A stretch of DNA of 30,379 nucleotides from UBA7887 sp964408735 (GTDB taxonomy: Bacteria > Pseudomonadota > Alphaproteobacteria > UBA7887), in assembly GCA_964408735.1 (NCBI GenBank), contig CAYPAX010000054.1:1-30379 (forward strand), written 5' to 3'. Below, one piece after another: positions 14,792-23,089 of this stretch. The position numbers and the translations under genes were made by a program. The first letter of the stretch is position 1; every line of letters begins with the position of its first letter. The notes under the pieces were generated by a model that saw only the letters and a list, made by a program, of their open reading frames with translations, had not been told where the DNA came from and searched no databases.

Positions 14792-16191
14792 CAACCGGAT
14801 ACCGTCACCCGCAGCACCTCGCCGTTGCGGCGAATGGCGAGGGTCCATTCGGAGCGCCGCCGCTCAAGCACGTCTGCAAGCGTTTCGGTGAGGTCGATAT
14901 CGACACCAGCCACCGTCAGCACCACGTCGCCGACCCTGAGCCCGATACGCGCCGCCGGGCCGCGCTCGACCTTGAGCACCAGCACGCCCGTGGCGTCGCG
15001 CGCCAGGCCGAGCTCGTCGGCCAGCGCTGGCGACAGATTGGCGACCGTGGTGCCGGCAAGCGGGTGGCGGCCGGCCAGGCGACGGACATCGGCGGGAGGG
15101 TCCTGCGGCGGGCGTATGAGCGCCACTGCCACGTCGCGCCTGCCCTCGCCATCGAGCAGGCTGAAGATCGCCGCGTCGCCGATGCCGCGGGTGCGCAGGC
15201 GGAAATCGAAACCGTCGCGGTCGAAAATATCGTGGCCGTCGACCGCCGCCAGCACGTCGCCGACGCGCAGTCCCGCCGCCTTTGCCGGCCCCGCCGGATG
15301 CAAGCCTTTGACCAGCACTCCGAGCGGCCGGTCGAGGCCGAGGGAGCGCGCGATGTCGGCGGTCAGGGGTTGCAGCGATATGCCGACCCACGGCCGCACG
15401 GCACGCCCGCCCGCGACCATCTCGGCCACCACCACGCGCACCAGGTTGGCGGGGATTGCGAAGCCGATGCCGATGGAGCCGCCGCCGCGCGAGACGATCG
15501 CCGTATTGATGCCGATCAGGCGGCCGTCGAGGGTGACCAGGGCGCCGCCGGAATTGCCCGGATTGATGGCCGCATCGGTCTGGATGAAGGCGCCGCCGCT
15601 CAAGCCCGCAGTGCCGGTGCGCGCTTGCGCCGAGACGATGCCGCTGGTCACGGTCTGGCCGACGCCGAAGGGATTGCCGACGGCGAGCACGATGTCGCCG
15701 ACCTCGAGTTGGTCGGAATCGCCAAGCTCGAGATAGGGCAAGGGCGTGTCGCCGGCGTCGATGCGCATGACGGCGAGGTCGCTCGATTCGTCACTGCCGA
15801 CAAGCTCGGCCACCATCTCGCGGCGGTCGGCGAGCACCACCACCACCTCGTCCGCATCCTGCACCACGTGGCGGTTGGTGACGATGACCCCGTCGGCGCT
15901 GACGATGACGCCCGAGCCAAGGGAGTTCTCGATACGCTCGCGCGACATGTCGGGAAAGACGCGGCCGAAGAACTGCTCGAAGAAGGGATCGCCCGCGAAC
16001 GGGCTGCGGAAGCGCGAGGCGACGACGCGCCGGGCATAGATGTTGACCACCGCCGGCGAGACCGCCCGCACCACCGGCGCGTAGGACAGCTGCAGCTCGG
16101 AAACGTCGCGCGGCACCACCCGCTCGTCCGCGAAAGCGGCGGAGGTGAGCACGAGGAGCAGAAGCAGAAAGAGAGGGCGGAGAACATTCAT
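14791..16191 (-). CDS. Periplasmic serine endoprotease of the HtrA/Deg family
   Basis: This 466-residue protease degrades or refolds damaged proteins in the periplasm. A signal peptide spans residues 1-21 (LFLLLLLVLTSAAFA). The trypsin-like domain has the catalytic triad H108 (TNRHVV), D138 (SDLAVM) and S214 (NPGNSGGA). Two PDZ domains follow, about residues 262-350 and 375-455. This is the Deg/DegQ layout and length. The ATG at 16191 gives the signal peptide but lacks a strong Shine-Dalgarno. It is the first gene after the rplQ terminator and is coupled to rarA. Distinguishing DegP from DegQ is not possible here. Confidence 0.93.
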   Translation of the reverse strand: MNVLRPLFLLLLLVLTSAAFADERVVPRDVSELQLSYAPVVRAVSPAVVNIYARRVVASRFRSPFAGDPFFEQFFGRVFPDMSRERIENSLGSGVIVSADGVIVTNRHVVQDADEVVVVLADRREMVAELVGSDESSDLAVMRIDAGDTPLPYLELGDSDQLEVGDIVLAVGNPFGVGQTVTSGIVSAQARTGTAGLSGGAFIQTDAAINPGNSGGALVTLDGRLIGINTAIVSRGGGSIGIGFAIPANLVRVVVAEMVAGGRAVRPWVGISLQPLTADIARSLGLDRPLGVLVKGLHPAGPAKAAGLRVGDVLAAVDGHDIFDRDGFDFRLRTRGIGDAAIFSLLDGEGRRDVAVALIRPPQDPPADVRRLAGRHPLAGTTVANLSPALADELGLARDATGVLVLKVERGPAARIGLRVGDVVLTVAGVDIDLTETLADVLERRRSEWTLAIRRNGEVLRVTVSG

Positions 16192-16241
16192 GCGCCAATT
16201 CTAGCGCGATTCCCCGCCGCACCGGGAGCGCCAAGCGAAGA

Positions 16242-16270
16242 AAAGGGCGGCCCCTGGGGAGCCGCCCTTT
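16242..16270 (-). terminator. Intrinsic terminator at the end of the alpha operon
   Basis: A perfect 10-bp stem AAAGGGCGGC / GCCGCCCTTT with a 9-nt loop lies 26 bp past the rplQ stop. On the minus strand it is followed by TCTTC, giving a TTTTCTT tract. It should end most ribosomal transcription before the protease gene. The stem is symmetric, but the T-rich side fits the minus strand and there is no gene ending on the plus strand nearby. Confidence 0.85.
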
Positions 16271-16295
16271 GTCTTTCGCATCTTGCAGCGCACCG

Positions 16296-16739
16296 TTAAG
16301 CGATCGCCGCCTGGGTCTCTTCCTCGTCGAAGCTCTCGTGCTCGAGCACGGGGCCGGAATCGAGGCCCTTGGCGTCGACGTCGCGGTCGACCAGCTCGAT
16401 GATCGCCATGGGTGCCGAGTCGCCGTAGCGGAAGCCCGCGCGGACCACCCGCGTGTAGCCGCCGGAGCGATCGTCGTAGCGCTCGCGCAAGACGCTGAAC
16501 AGCTTCTCCACCAGCGCCGCGTCGCCGCCCAGCTTGGCCAGGGCCTGGCGCCGGGCATGCAGGCTGTTGCGCTTGCCGAGCGTGATCAGGCGATCGACGA
16601 TCGGCCGCAGATCCTTGGCCTTGGGCACGGTCGTGGTGATCTGCTCGTGCTTGATCAGCGCCGCCGCCATGTTGGAGAACATGGCCTTGCGGTGTGAGCT
16701 GGTGCGGTTGAGCTTGCGGCCCCTCAAACGATGACGCAT
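16296..16739 (-). CDS. rplQ: 50S ribosomal protein L17
   Basis: L17 binds 23S rRNA near the exit tunnel side of the large subunit. The N-terminus MRHRLRGRKLNRTSSHR and the FSNMAAALIKHEQITTT segment are diagnostic. The 147 residues exceed the roughly 120-residue core: an acidic tail (about 120-147, ending DEEETQAAIA) is the kind of extension seen in alphaproteobacteria. It starts 18 bp after rpoA and is the last gene of the ribosomal super-operon. Confidence 0.97.
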   Translation of the reverse strand: MRHRLRGRKLNRTSSHRKAMFSNMAAALIKHEQITTTVPKAKDLRPIVDRLITLGKRNSLHARRQALAKLGGDAALVEKLFSVLRERYDDRSGGYTRVVRAGFRYGDSAPMAIIELVDRDVDAKGLDSGPVLEHESFDEEETQAAIA

Positions 16740-16757
16740 CGATCCCTCCTCAGGGTA

Positions 16758-17774
16758 CTAGAACGGCTCCTCGAGCCGCTTGGCCATGTCTTCGATATTC
16801 TCCGGCGGCCAATCCGGAATTTGCATGCCGAGATGCAAGCCCATATGGGCCAGCACTTCCTTGATCTCGTTCAAGGATTTGCGGCCGAAATTGGGGGTGC
16901 GCAGCATCTCGCCTTCGGTCTTCTGCACAAGATCGCCGATATAGATGATGTTGTCGTTCTTGAGGCAGTTGGCCGAGCGCACGGAAAGCTCGAGCTCGTC
17001 GACCTTGCGCAGCAGGTTGACGTTGAAGGCGGGCTCGCGCGCCTCTTCCTGGGCGGCGGCGAAGCTCGGCTCCTCGAAATTGATGAACAGCTGCATCTGG
17101 TCGGTGAGGATGCGCGCGGCCAGCGCCACCGCGTCCTCGGGCGTCACCGTGCCGTCGGTCTCGAGCTGCATCGACAGCTTGTCGTAGTCGGTGACCTGGC
17201 CGACGCGAGTGTTCTCGACCTTGTAGGAGGCCTTGCGCACCGGGCTGTACAGCGCGTCGACCGGGATCAGGCCGATCGGCGCATCGGCCGGGCGGTTCTG
17301 GCTCGCCGGCACATAGCCCTTGCCGCTCTCCACCGTCATCTCGAAGTGGATGCTGGCGCCCTTATCCAAGGTGCAGATGACCACGTCCGGCGAGAGGATC
17401 TCGATGTCGTGGCCGGTCTGGATATCGGCCGCCGTGACCTGCTTCGGACCCGTCGCCTCGAGCGTGATGCGCTTCGGGCCGTCGCCGTGCATCTGCAACG
17501 CCACCGTCTTGATGTTGAGGACGATATCGGTCACGTCCTCCTGCACGCCGGTGATCGACGAAAACTCGTGCAGCACGTTGTCGATACGCAAAGTGGTGAT
17601 GGCCGAGCCGCGCAGGCTCGACAACAGCACGCGCCTGAGCGCATTGCCGAGCGTCAGCCCGAAGCCGCGCTCGAGGGGCTCGGCAACGATCGTCGCCTGG
17701 CGGCCACGGCTGCTGCCCTGTGCCACTTCGAGCTTGGACGGCTTGATGAGTTCTTCCCAGTTCTTTTGAATCAC
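16758..17774 (-). CDS. rpoA: DNA-directed RNA polymerase subunit alpha
   Basis: This 338-residue subunit nucleates assembly of RNA polymerase and contacts upstream promoter DNA. The N-terminal dimerisation domain covers about residues 1-235 (GNALRRVLLSSL is the classic alpha motif). A linker follows, then the C-terminal domain with SVRSANCLKND; R266 and N269 match E. coli R265 and N268, which touch UP elements. The start is GTG (17772-17774), preceded by GAGGATTACA. The gene is separated from rpsK by an unusually long 151-bp gap. Confidence 0.98.
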   Translation of the reverse strand: MIQKNWEELIKPSKLEVAQGSSRGRQATIVAEPLERGFGLTLGNALRRVLLSSLRGSAITTLRIDNVLHEFSSITGVQEDVTDIVLNIKTVALQMHGDGPKRITLEATGPKQVTAADIQTGHDIEILSPDVVICTLDKGASIHFEMTVESGKGYVPASQNRPADAPIGLIPVDALYSPVRKASYKVENTRVGQVTDYDKLSMQLETDGTVTPEDAVALAARILTDQMQLFINFEEPSFAAAQEEAREPAFNVNLLRKVDELELSVRSANCLKNDNIIYIGDLVQKTEGEMLRTPNFGRKSLNEIKEVLAHMGLHLGMQIPDWPPENIEDMAKRLEEPF

Positions 17775-17786
17775 ACTGTAATCCTC

Positions 17787-17801
17787 ACGCGTCGAGCGCG
17801 T
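17787..17801. promoter_or_regulatory. Small hairpin just upstream of the rpoA ribosome-binding site
   Basis: ACGCG (17787-17791) and CGCGT (17797-17801) form a 5-bp stem with a 5-nt loop directly 5' of the GAGG of rpoA. In mRNA it could tune ribosome access. It lies in the 151-bp rpsK-rpoA gap. Regulatory role is inference. Confidence 0.35.
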
Positions 17802-17904
17802 TTCATGATGATCTGGTCAATCGAATACCGCCGCTGCACGACCCGTCTACCGGGCCCAGCTGCGGCTCTGCTTATCGCGGCGAGGCTTCCTGCCCGGCCG
17901 CGAG

Positions 17905-17923
17905 CCTTCTCAACTTCAGAAGG
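17905..17923 (-). promoter_or_regulatory. Hairpin immediately after rpsK stop
   Basis: CCTTCT and AGAAGG form a 6-bp stem with a 7-nt loop, two bases past the rpsK stop on the minus strand. No T-run follows, so it is not a normal intrinsic terminator; it may protect or process the transcript between rpsK and rpoA. Confidence 0.35.
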
Positions 17924-17925
17924 CC

Positions 17926-18318
17926 CTAGACACGCCGGCGCTTGGGCGGCCGGCAACCGTTATGGGGGATCGGCGTCACGTCACGAATGGCGGTGATGGT
18001 AAAGCCCACCGTCTGCAATGCGCGCAGTGCCGACTCGCGGCCCGAGCCCGGCCCGCGCACTTCGACTTCGAGCGTCTTCATGCCGTGCTCCGCAGCCTTG
18101 CGGCCAGCCTCTTCCGCCGCCATCTGCGCCGCGTAAGGCGTCGATTTGCGCGATCCCTTGAAACCTTGCGATCCTGCCGACGACCAGGCAATGGCATTGC
18201 CCTGCACGTCGGTGATGGTGATCAGCGTGTTGTTGAACGTCGCGCTGACATGCGCCACGCCCGAGATGATGTTCTTGCGTTCGCGGCGCTTGACGCGCCC
18301 GCCGGTCTCTTTCGCCAT
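17926..18318 (-). CDS. rpsK: 30S ribosomal protein S11
   Basis: S11 forms part of the platform of the small subunit near the mRNA exit. The 130 residues include the diagnostic HVSATFNNTLITITD, GSRKSTPYAAQMAA and the C-terminal PIPHNGCRPPKRRRV. Length is standard. It starts 40 bp after rpsM and is separated from rpoA by 151 bp, the longest gap inside the super-operon. Confidence 0.98.
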   Translation of the reverse strand: MAKETGGRVKRRERKNIISGVAHVSATFNNTLITITDVQGNAIAWSSAGSQGFKGSRKSTPYAAQMAAEEAGRKAAEHGMKTLEVEVRGPGSGRESALRALQTVGFTITAIRDVTPIPHNGCRPPKRRRV

Positions 18319-18358
18319 ACTCTAAGCTTTCCGCTTCGCTTGCCGGGACCTTGTCCCG

Positions 18359-18730
<372 letters not shown>

Positions 18731-18744
18731 GAAGCGATCTCCCT

Positions 18745-18776
18745 AAAAAAATAACGCCGCTGCTGAGACCACGGCG
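18745..18776 (-). terminator. Terminator-like hairpin with T-run in the rpsM leader (possible attenuator)
   Basis: On the minus strand CGCCG (18776-18772) pairs with CGGCG (18759-18755) around a 12-nt loop and is followed by TTATTTTTTT (18754-18745), then the rpsM ribosome-binding site. The stem is short but all G-C. It can end transcription arriving from adk; because the predicted alpha-operon promoter lies upstream of it, it could also act as an attenuator for that promoter. Confidence 0.5.
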
Positions 18777-18794
18777 CACTCTTGAGAACCGCGG

Positions 18795-18822
18795 ATTATA
18801 TGAGCAGCTGCTGTCAAGTCAA
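18795..18822 (-). promoter_or_regulatory. Predicted sigma-70 promoter of the alpha operon (rpsM-rpsK-rpoA-rplQ)
   Basis: On the minus strand TTGACT (18822-18817) is separated by 16 bp from a perfect TATAAT (18800-18795). The -35 element overlaps the adk stop codon. The start of transcription would be near 18788, giving a leader of about 58 nt before rpsM. A TTGACA one register further in has a spacer of only 11 bp and is not a usable partner. Confidence 0.7.
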
Positions 18823-19478
18823 TGCCCGCCGATAGTGGCCAGCATCCGTTCGATTTCCGCCGTCACCGCGTCGATGTCGGCCATGCCGTCGATCGTCGCC
18901 AACAGGCCCTGCCTGTCGTAGTAGGGCAGCAGCGGCGCCGTCTGGGCGTGATAGGCCTCGAGCCTTTCGCGCACCGTCTCGGCATTGTCGTCCTTGCGGC
19001 GCAGGAAGTTGCTGCCGCCACAGGAATCGCAGATTCCCTCGACTTTTGTGGGCTTGGCGCTGTCATTGTAGCCGGCGCCGCAGTCGGCACAGGAAAAACG
19101 CCCCGTGATTCGCGCCACCAGGGCCTCGTCGTCGACGCCGAAAGCGATGACCCGGTCGATGACGATACCGCGCTCGCGCAATAGGCCGTCGAGCGCCTGC
19201 GCCTGGGCCACGGTGCGGGGAAAGCCGTCGAGAATGAAGCCGCCCGCCATGTCGGGCTCGCCGAGCCGGTCGGCGATGATGCCGATCACCACCTCGTCGG
19301 GCACCAGCTCGCCGGCCTCCATGATTGCCTTGGCGCGCTTGCCCACCTCACTCTCGGCCGCCACAGCCGCACGCAGCATGTCGCCCGTGGAGAGATGCAC
19401 CAAGCCGTGGTTGTCGCGCAGGCGCTCGGCCTGGGTGCCCTTGCCGCAGCCAGGCGGGCCGAACAGGATCAGCCTCAT
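18819..19478 (-). CDS. adk: Adenylate kinase
   Basis: This 219-residue cytoplasmic enzyme interconverts 2 ADP and ATP + AMP. The P-loop GPPGCGKGT is residues 7-15, the AMP site includes STGDMLR, and DGFPRT is residues 84-89. The long-form LID domain carries four cysteines C130, C133, C150 and C153 in a Cx2C-x16-Cx2C arrangement, expected to bind zinc (or iron), unlike the enterobacterial enzyme. The ATG overlaps the secY stop (ATGA), the standard secY-adk coupling. It ends the spc part; the alpha-operon promoter overlaps its stop. Confidence 0.98.
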   Translation of the reverse strand: MRLILFGPPGCGKGTQAERLRDNHGLVHLSTGDMLRAAVAAESEVGKRAKAIMEAGELVPDEVVIGIIADRLGEPDMAGGFILDGFPRTVAQAQALDGLLRERGIVIDRVIAFGVDDEALVARITGRFSCADCGAGYNDSAKPTKVEGICDSCGGSNFLRRKDDNAETVRERLEAYHAQTAPLLPYYDRQGLLATIDGMADIDAVTAEIERMLATIGGH

Positions 19479-20818
19479 CGCCTGCGCCCGCGCAGGCTGC
19501 TCTTCTTGAGCAGACCTTCATACTGGTGCGCCAGCAGATGCGATTGCACTTGGGCGACGAAGTCCATGGTCACGTTGACCACGATCAGCAGACTGGTGCC
19601 GCCGAAGTAGAACGGCACCGCGTATTGCGAGATCAGGATCTCCGGCAGGATACAGACCGCCGAGAGATACAGGGCGCCCACGGTGGTCAGGCGCGTCAGC
19701 ACATAGTCGATATATTCCGCCGTGTTGGCGCCGGGGCGGATGCCCAGCAGGAAGCCGCCGTTCTTGCGCAGATTGTCGGCGGTGTCGGCCGGATTGAAGA
19801 CTACGGCCGTGTAGAAGAAGGCGAAAAAGACGATCAGCGAGATGTAGAGCAGCAGATAGAGCGGCTGGCCGCGCCCGACATAGCTGGTTACCGCCGTCAG
19901 CCATTCCGGCCCGGTGCCGGCGGAGAAGCTCAATGCCGTGATCGGCAGCAGCAACAGCGAGCTGGCGAAGATCGGCGGGATGACGCCGGCGGTGTTCAGC
20001 TTCAAGGGCAGATGCGAGCTCTCGCCGCCGAACATGCGGTTGCCGACCTGGCGCTTGGGATATTGCACCACCAGCCGCCGCTGCGCCCGCTCCATGAAGA
20101 TGATGAAGGAGATCACGGCAACCGACATGATCATCAGGAAGATGATGAAGAGCACCGGCAGCGCGCCCGTGCGGCCGAGCTCAAGGGTGCTGACCAGCGC
20201 CCGCGGCAACTCCGCGACGATGCCGGCCATGATGATCAGCGAGATGCCGTTGCCGACGCCGCGCGCGGTGATCTGCTCGCCCAGCCACATCAGGAAGATG
20301 GTGCCGCAGGTCAGCGTGACGACGGTGGTGAAGCGGAAGCCGAGGCCCGGATCGATCACCGCGCTGCCCTGGGACGAGGTCATGCCCTCGAGGCCGACGG
20401 CGATGCCCATGGCCTGCAGCATGGCCAGGATGACCGTGCCGTAGCGGGTATATTGGGTGATCTTGCGCCGCCCCGACTCGCCCTCTTTCTTCCACGCCTC
20501 CAAGGTCGGCGAGACCGTGGTCAGCAGCTGGATCATGATCGAGGCAGAGATATACGGCATGATGTTGAGGGCGAAGATGGTCATCCGCCCCAAGGCACCG
20601 CCTGCGAACATGTTGAACATGCCGAGGATGCCGCCGGCCTGCTGGCTGAAAATGTCTTCCAGGACGACCGGGTCGACGCCCGGAATCGGGATGTAGGTGC
20701 CGAGCCGATAGATGATCAGGGCGCCCACCGTGAACCAGAGGCGCTTCTTGAGCTCGGTCGCCTTGGCAAGGGCGCCGAAATTGAATTGCGAGGCAAGCTG
20801 CTCGGCGGCCGATGCCAT
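19475..20818 (-). CDS. secY: Preprotein translocase subunit SecY
   Basis: SecY is the channel of the inner-membrane Sec translocon. The 447-residue protein has the ten-span SecY pattern: an N-terminal cytosolic helix with FGALAKATELKKRL, the first span followed by the plug region, PYISASIMIQLLT in span 2, and the cytosolic loop with the ERAQRRLVVQYPKRQ motif before span 7. GGTSLLIVVNV near the C-terminus is also typical. It lies between rplO and adk, in the usual place in the spc operon. Confidence 0.98.
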   Translation of the reverse strand: MASAAEQLASQFNFGALAKATELKKRLWFTVGALIIYRLGTYIPIPGVDPVVLEDIFSQQAGGILGMFNMFAGGALGRMTIFALNIMPYISASIMIQLLTTVSPTLEAWKKEGESGRRKITQYTRYGTVILAMLQAMGIAVGLEGMTSSQGSAVIDPGLGFRFTTVVTLTCGTIFLMWLGEQITARGVGNGISLIIMAGIVAELPRALVSTLELGRTGALPVLFIIFLMIMSVAVISFIIFMERAQRRLVVQYPKRQVGNRMFGGESSHLPLKLNTAGVIPPIFASSLLLLPITALSFSAGTGPEWLTAVTSYVGRGQPLYLLLYISLIVFFAFFYTAVVFNPADTADNLRKNGGFLLGIRPGANTAEYIDYVLTRLTTVGALYLSAVCILPEILISQYAVPFYFGGTSLLIVVNVTMDFVAQVQSHLLAHQYEGLLKKSSLRGRRR

Positions 20819-20859
20819 GGACTATCCTTCGAGCTCTGCGCAGTATCGCGCGGTCTTGG

Positions 20860-21345
20860 TCAGGCGTCGCCCTCGGCAGCCGTCTCGGCGCCGAGGATGG
20901 TGATCGATCCGCCCGCCTTCTCCACCGCGGCGATGGCTGCTTTCGAGGCGCCTGCGACCGAAATCTCAAGCTTCGCCTCGAGCGTGCCCTTGCCGAGCAA
21001 GCGAACACCATCCCGGATATGGGTAACCACCCCTGCCGCCTTCAAGGCCTCGGCCGTAACCGGAGCCGCGGCATCGATCTTGCCGGCATCCACGGCCTGC
21101 TGCAGACGGCCGAGATTCACCTCGGCATAGCGCTTGGCGAAGATGTTGTTGAAGCCGCGCTTGGGCAGGCGCCGGTCGAGCGGCATCTGGCCGCCCTCGA
21201 AGCCCTTGATGGCCACGCCGCTGCGCGACTTCTGGCCCTTCATGCCACGGCCGCCGGTCTTGCCCTTGCCCGAGCCGATGCCGCGCCCGACGCGGGTACG
21301 ATCGCGCCTCGAGCCGTCGTTGTCGCGGATTTCGTTAAGCTTCAT
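20860..21345 (-). CDS. rplO: 50S ribosomal protein L15
   Basis: L15 is a late-assembling large-subunit protein with a long basic extension. The 161 residues start MKLNEIRDN and contain the glycine-rich GRGIGSGKGKTGGRG and KGQKSRSG stretches that reach into 23S rRNA. Two in-frame ATGs lie six bases apart; I chose the inner one (21343-21345) because GGAGGA abuts the outer ATG but has normal spacing to the inner one. It ends 41 bp before secY. Confidence 0.96.
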   Translation of the reverse strand: MKLNEIRDNDGSRRDRTRVGRGIGSGKGKTGGRGMKGQKSRSGVAIKGFEGGQMPLDRRLPKRGFNNIFAKRYAEVNLGRLQQAVDAGKIDAAAPVTAEALKAAGVVTHIRDGVRLLGKGTLEAKLEISVAGASKAAIAAVEKAGGSITILGAETAAEGDA

Positions 21346-21362
21346 CGTCATTCCTCCGGCGC

Positions 21363-21569
21363 TCAGCCAGCGTCCTCGACCCGCACCAGGTGCTGGACCT
21401 TGGTGATCATGCCGCGCACGGCGGGCGTATCCTCAAGCTCGCGGGTGCGATGCATCTTGTTCAAGCCGAGCCCGACCAGGGTCTGGCGCTGGTCGCGCCG
21501 ACGCCCGATGGGACTGCCGATCTGGGTTACTTTCAGGCGCCCTGCGGCGGCCTTCTTCTTTGCTGCCAT
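21363..21569 (-). CDS. rpmD: 50S ribosomal protein L30
   Basis: L30 is a small two-layer alpha/beta protein of the large subunit. The 68 residues include KVTQIGSPIGRRRDQRQTLVGLGL and a terminal VQHLVRVED, which match the family, with a lysine-rich N-terminal leader (MAAKKKAAAGR) slightly longer than the E. coli form. It sits between rpsE and rplO as usual. Confidence 0.96.
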   Translation of the reverse strand: MAAKKKAAAGRLKVTQIGSPIGRRRDQRQTLVGLGLNKMHRTRELEDTPAVRGMITKVQHLVRVEDAG

Positions 21570-21578
21570 GCTCGCCCC

Positions 21579-22154
21579 CTATTCGGATGCCGGCGCCGGC
21601 TCGACGTCCTCGCGGCGGCCGACCAGATCGCTGACCTTCTTGCCGCGCTTGTTGGCGATCTGGCGCGGCGAGCGCATGCGGCTCAGCGCCTCGAACGTGG
21701 CGCGGATCATGTTGTGCGGATTGGAGGTGCCGATCGACTTGGTCACCACGTCCTGCACGCCAAGGGTCTCGAAGACCGCACGCATCGGACCGCCGGCGAT
21801 GATGCCGGTACCCGGAGGCGCCGCCCGCAGCACCACCCGCCCGGCCCCGTAATGGCCGGTCGTGTCGTGATGCAGGGTCCGGCCCTCGCGCAGCGGCACG
21901 CGGATCAGCTTGCGCTTGGCCTGCTCGGTCGCCTTGCGGATGGCATCCGGCACCTCGCGGGCCTTGCCGCTGCCGAAACCGACCCGGCCGCGGCCGTCAC
22001 CGACCACCACCAGGGCCGCGAAGCCGAAGCGGCGGCCGCCTTTGACCACCTTGGCGACACGGTTGATGCTGACCAGCTTGTCGAAAAGGTCCGAGTCAGC
22101 CTCTTCCTTGCGGTTATAGCGACGTCCGCCGCGCCGATTCTCGTTTCTCGCCAT
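21579..22154 (-). CDS. rpsE: 30S ribosomal protein S5
   Basis: S5 helps form the mRNA entry channel and contributes to decoding fidelity. The 191-residue protein has an N-terminal dsRBD-like domain (INRVAKVVKGGRRFGFAALVVVGD) and the GSGKAREVPDAIRKA motif, then a C-terminal domain with AAPPGTGIIAGGPMRAV. A 20-residue acidic/alanine tail follows. The spacing to rplR (18 bp) and rpmD (9 bp) is tight. Confidence 0.97.
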   Translation of the reverse strand: MARNENRRGGRRYNRKEEADSDLFDKLVSINRVAKVVKGGRRFGFAALVVVGDGRGRVGFGSGKAREVPDAIRKATEQAKRKLIRVPLREGRTLHHDTTGHYGAGRVVLRAAPPGTGIIAGGPMRAVFETLGVQDVVTKSIGTSNPHNMIRATFEALSRMRSPRQIANKRGKKVSDLVGRREDVEPAPASE

Positions 22155-22172
22155 GCTCAGCTACCGCCCTGC

Positions 22173-22535
22173 CTAAAACTCGAGGCCGCCCTCGCGCGCG
22201 GCCTCCGCCAGCGCACGCACGCGCCCATGATAGAGATACTCGCCGCGGTCGAAGACCACTTCGGACACGCCGGCCGCCTTGGCGCGCTCGGCGATCAACG
22301 TGCCGACCGCCTTTGCCGCCTCGATGTTCGCGCCGCTCTTCAGCGTGCCGCGCAAGTCCTTGTCCAGGGTGGATGCGGCAGCCACGGTGCGGCCAGCCTC
22401 GTCCTCGATCACCTGGACATAGATGTTCTTGCCCGAGCGGAACACCGACAAGCGCGGCCTTCCGTTCGCTGCCTTGAGAATCCGGTAGCGGTTGCGTCGC
22501 CGCCGCCGCTCCACTAGCGCCCTTGATTTGCTCAT
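22173..22535 (-). CDS. rplR: 50S ribosomal protein L18
   Basis: L18 binds 5S rRNA with L5. The 120 residues contain RRRRRNRYRI, RPRLSVFRSGKNIYVQVI, and the C-terminal FDRGEYLYHGRVRALAEAAREGGLEF, all typical. An open frame extends further upstream but overlaps rplF; the ATG at 22533-22535 gives the standard length and lies 11 bp after the rplF stop. Confidence 0.97.
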   Translation of the reverse strand: MSKSRALVERRRRRNRYRILKAANGRPRLSVFRSGKNIYVQVIEDEAGRTVAAASTLDKDLRGTLKSGANIEAAKAVGTLIAERAKAAGVSEVVFDRGEYLYHGRVRALAEAAREGGLEF

Positions 22536-22546
22536 CGCTCGCGCCC

Positions 22547-23080
22547 TTACTTCTTCTTGCCTTCTTTGCGGCGGACATATTCGTCCGAGTAGCGCACGCC
22601 CTTGCCGTTGAAAGGCTCGGGCTTGCGCAGCCGCCTGATTTCCGCCGCCATCTGGCCGACCCGCTGCTTGTCGATGCCGCTCACCGTGATCGCCGTCGGC
22701 CGCTCGCAAACGATCTTCAGATCGTCGGGAATGGCCAACTTGATCTCGTGGCTGTAGCCGAGCTGCAGGTTGAGGAAATCGCCGTCGACTGCGGCACGAT
22801 AGCCGACGCCGGTAATCTCCAGCGAGCGCGAATAGCCTTCGGATACGCCGGCGACCATGTTGTTCACCAGCGAGCGCGAAAGGCCCCACATGGCCCGCGA
22901 GCGACGATCCTCGCTGCGCGGAGAGACGCGAACGCCGCCTTCCTCTTGCGACACCTCGACCTCGTCCGCCAGCGTGCGAGAAAGCTCGCCCAGCTTGCCC
23001 TTGACGGTCACCATCTGCCCGGCCAGCGCCACTTCGACGCCGTCGGGGATCGCAACCGGATGCTTACCAATACGAGACAC
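22547..23080 (-). CDS. rplF: 50S ribosomal protein L6
   Basis: L6 lies near the factor-binding centre of the large subunit. The 177 residues show the two related domains, with MSRIGKHPVAIPDGVEV at the start and the C-terminal EPFNGKGVRYSDEYVRRKEG signature. The start codon is GTG (23078-23080), nine bases after the rpsH stop, with AGGAGC upstream. Length is standard. Confidence 0.97.
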   Translation of the reverse strand: MSRIGKHPVAIPDGVEVALAGQMVTVKGKLGELSRTLADEVEVSQEEGGVRVSPRSEDRRSRAMWGLSRSLVNNMVAGVSEGYSRSLEITGVGYRAAVDGDFLNLQLGYSHEIKLAIPDDLKIVCERPTAITVSGIDKQRVGQMAAEIRRLRKPEPFNGKGVRYSDEYVRRKEGKKK

Positions 23081-23089
23081 CGTGCGCTC

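Noticed and set aside
18731..18860. Missing rpmJ between secY/adk and rpsM
   Set aside because: In alphaproteobacteria rpmJ is normally elsewhere in the genome, so this is not a loss.
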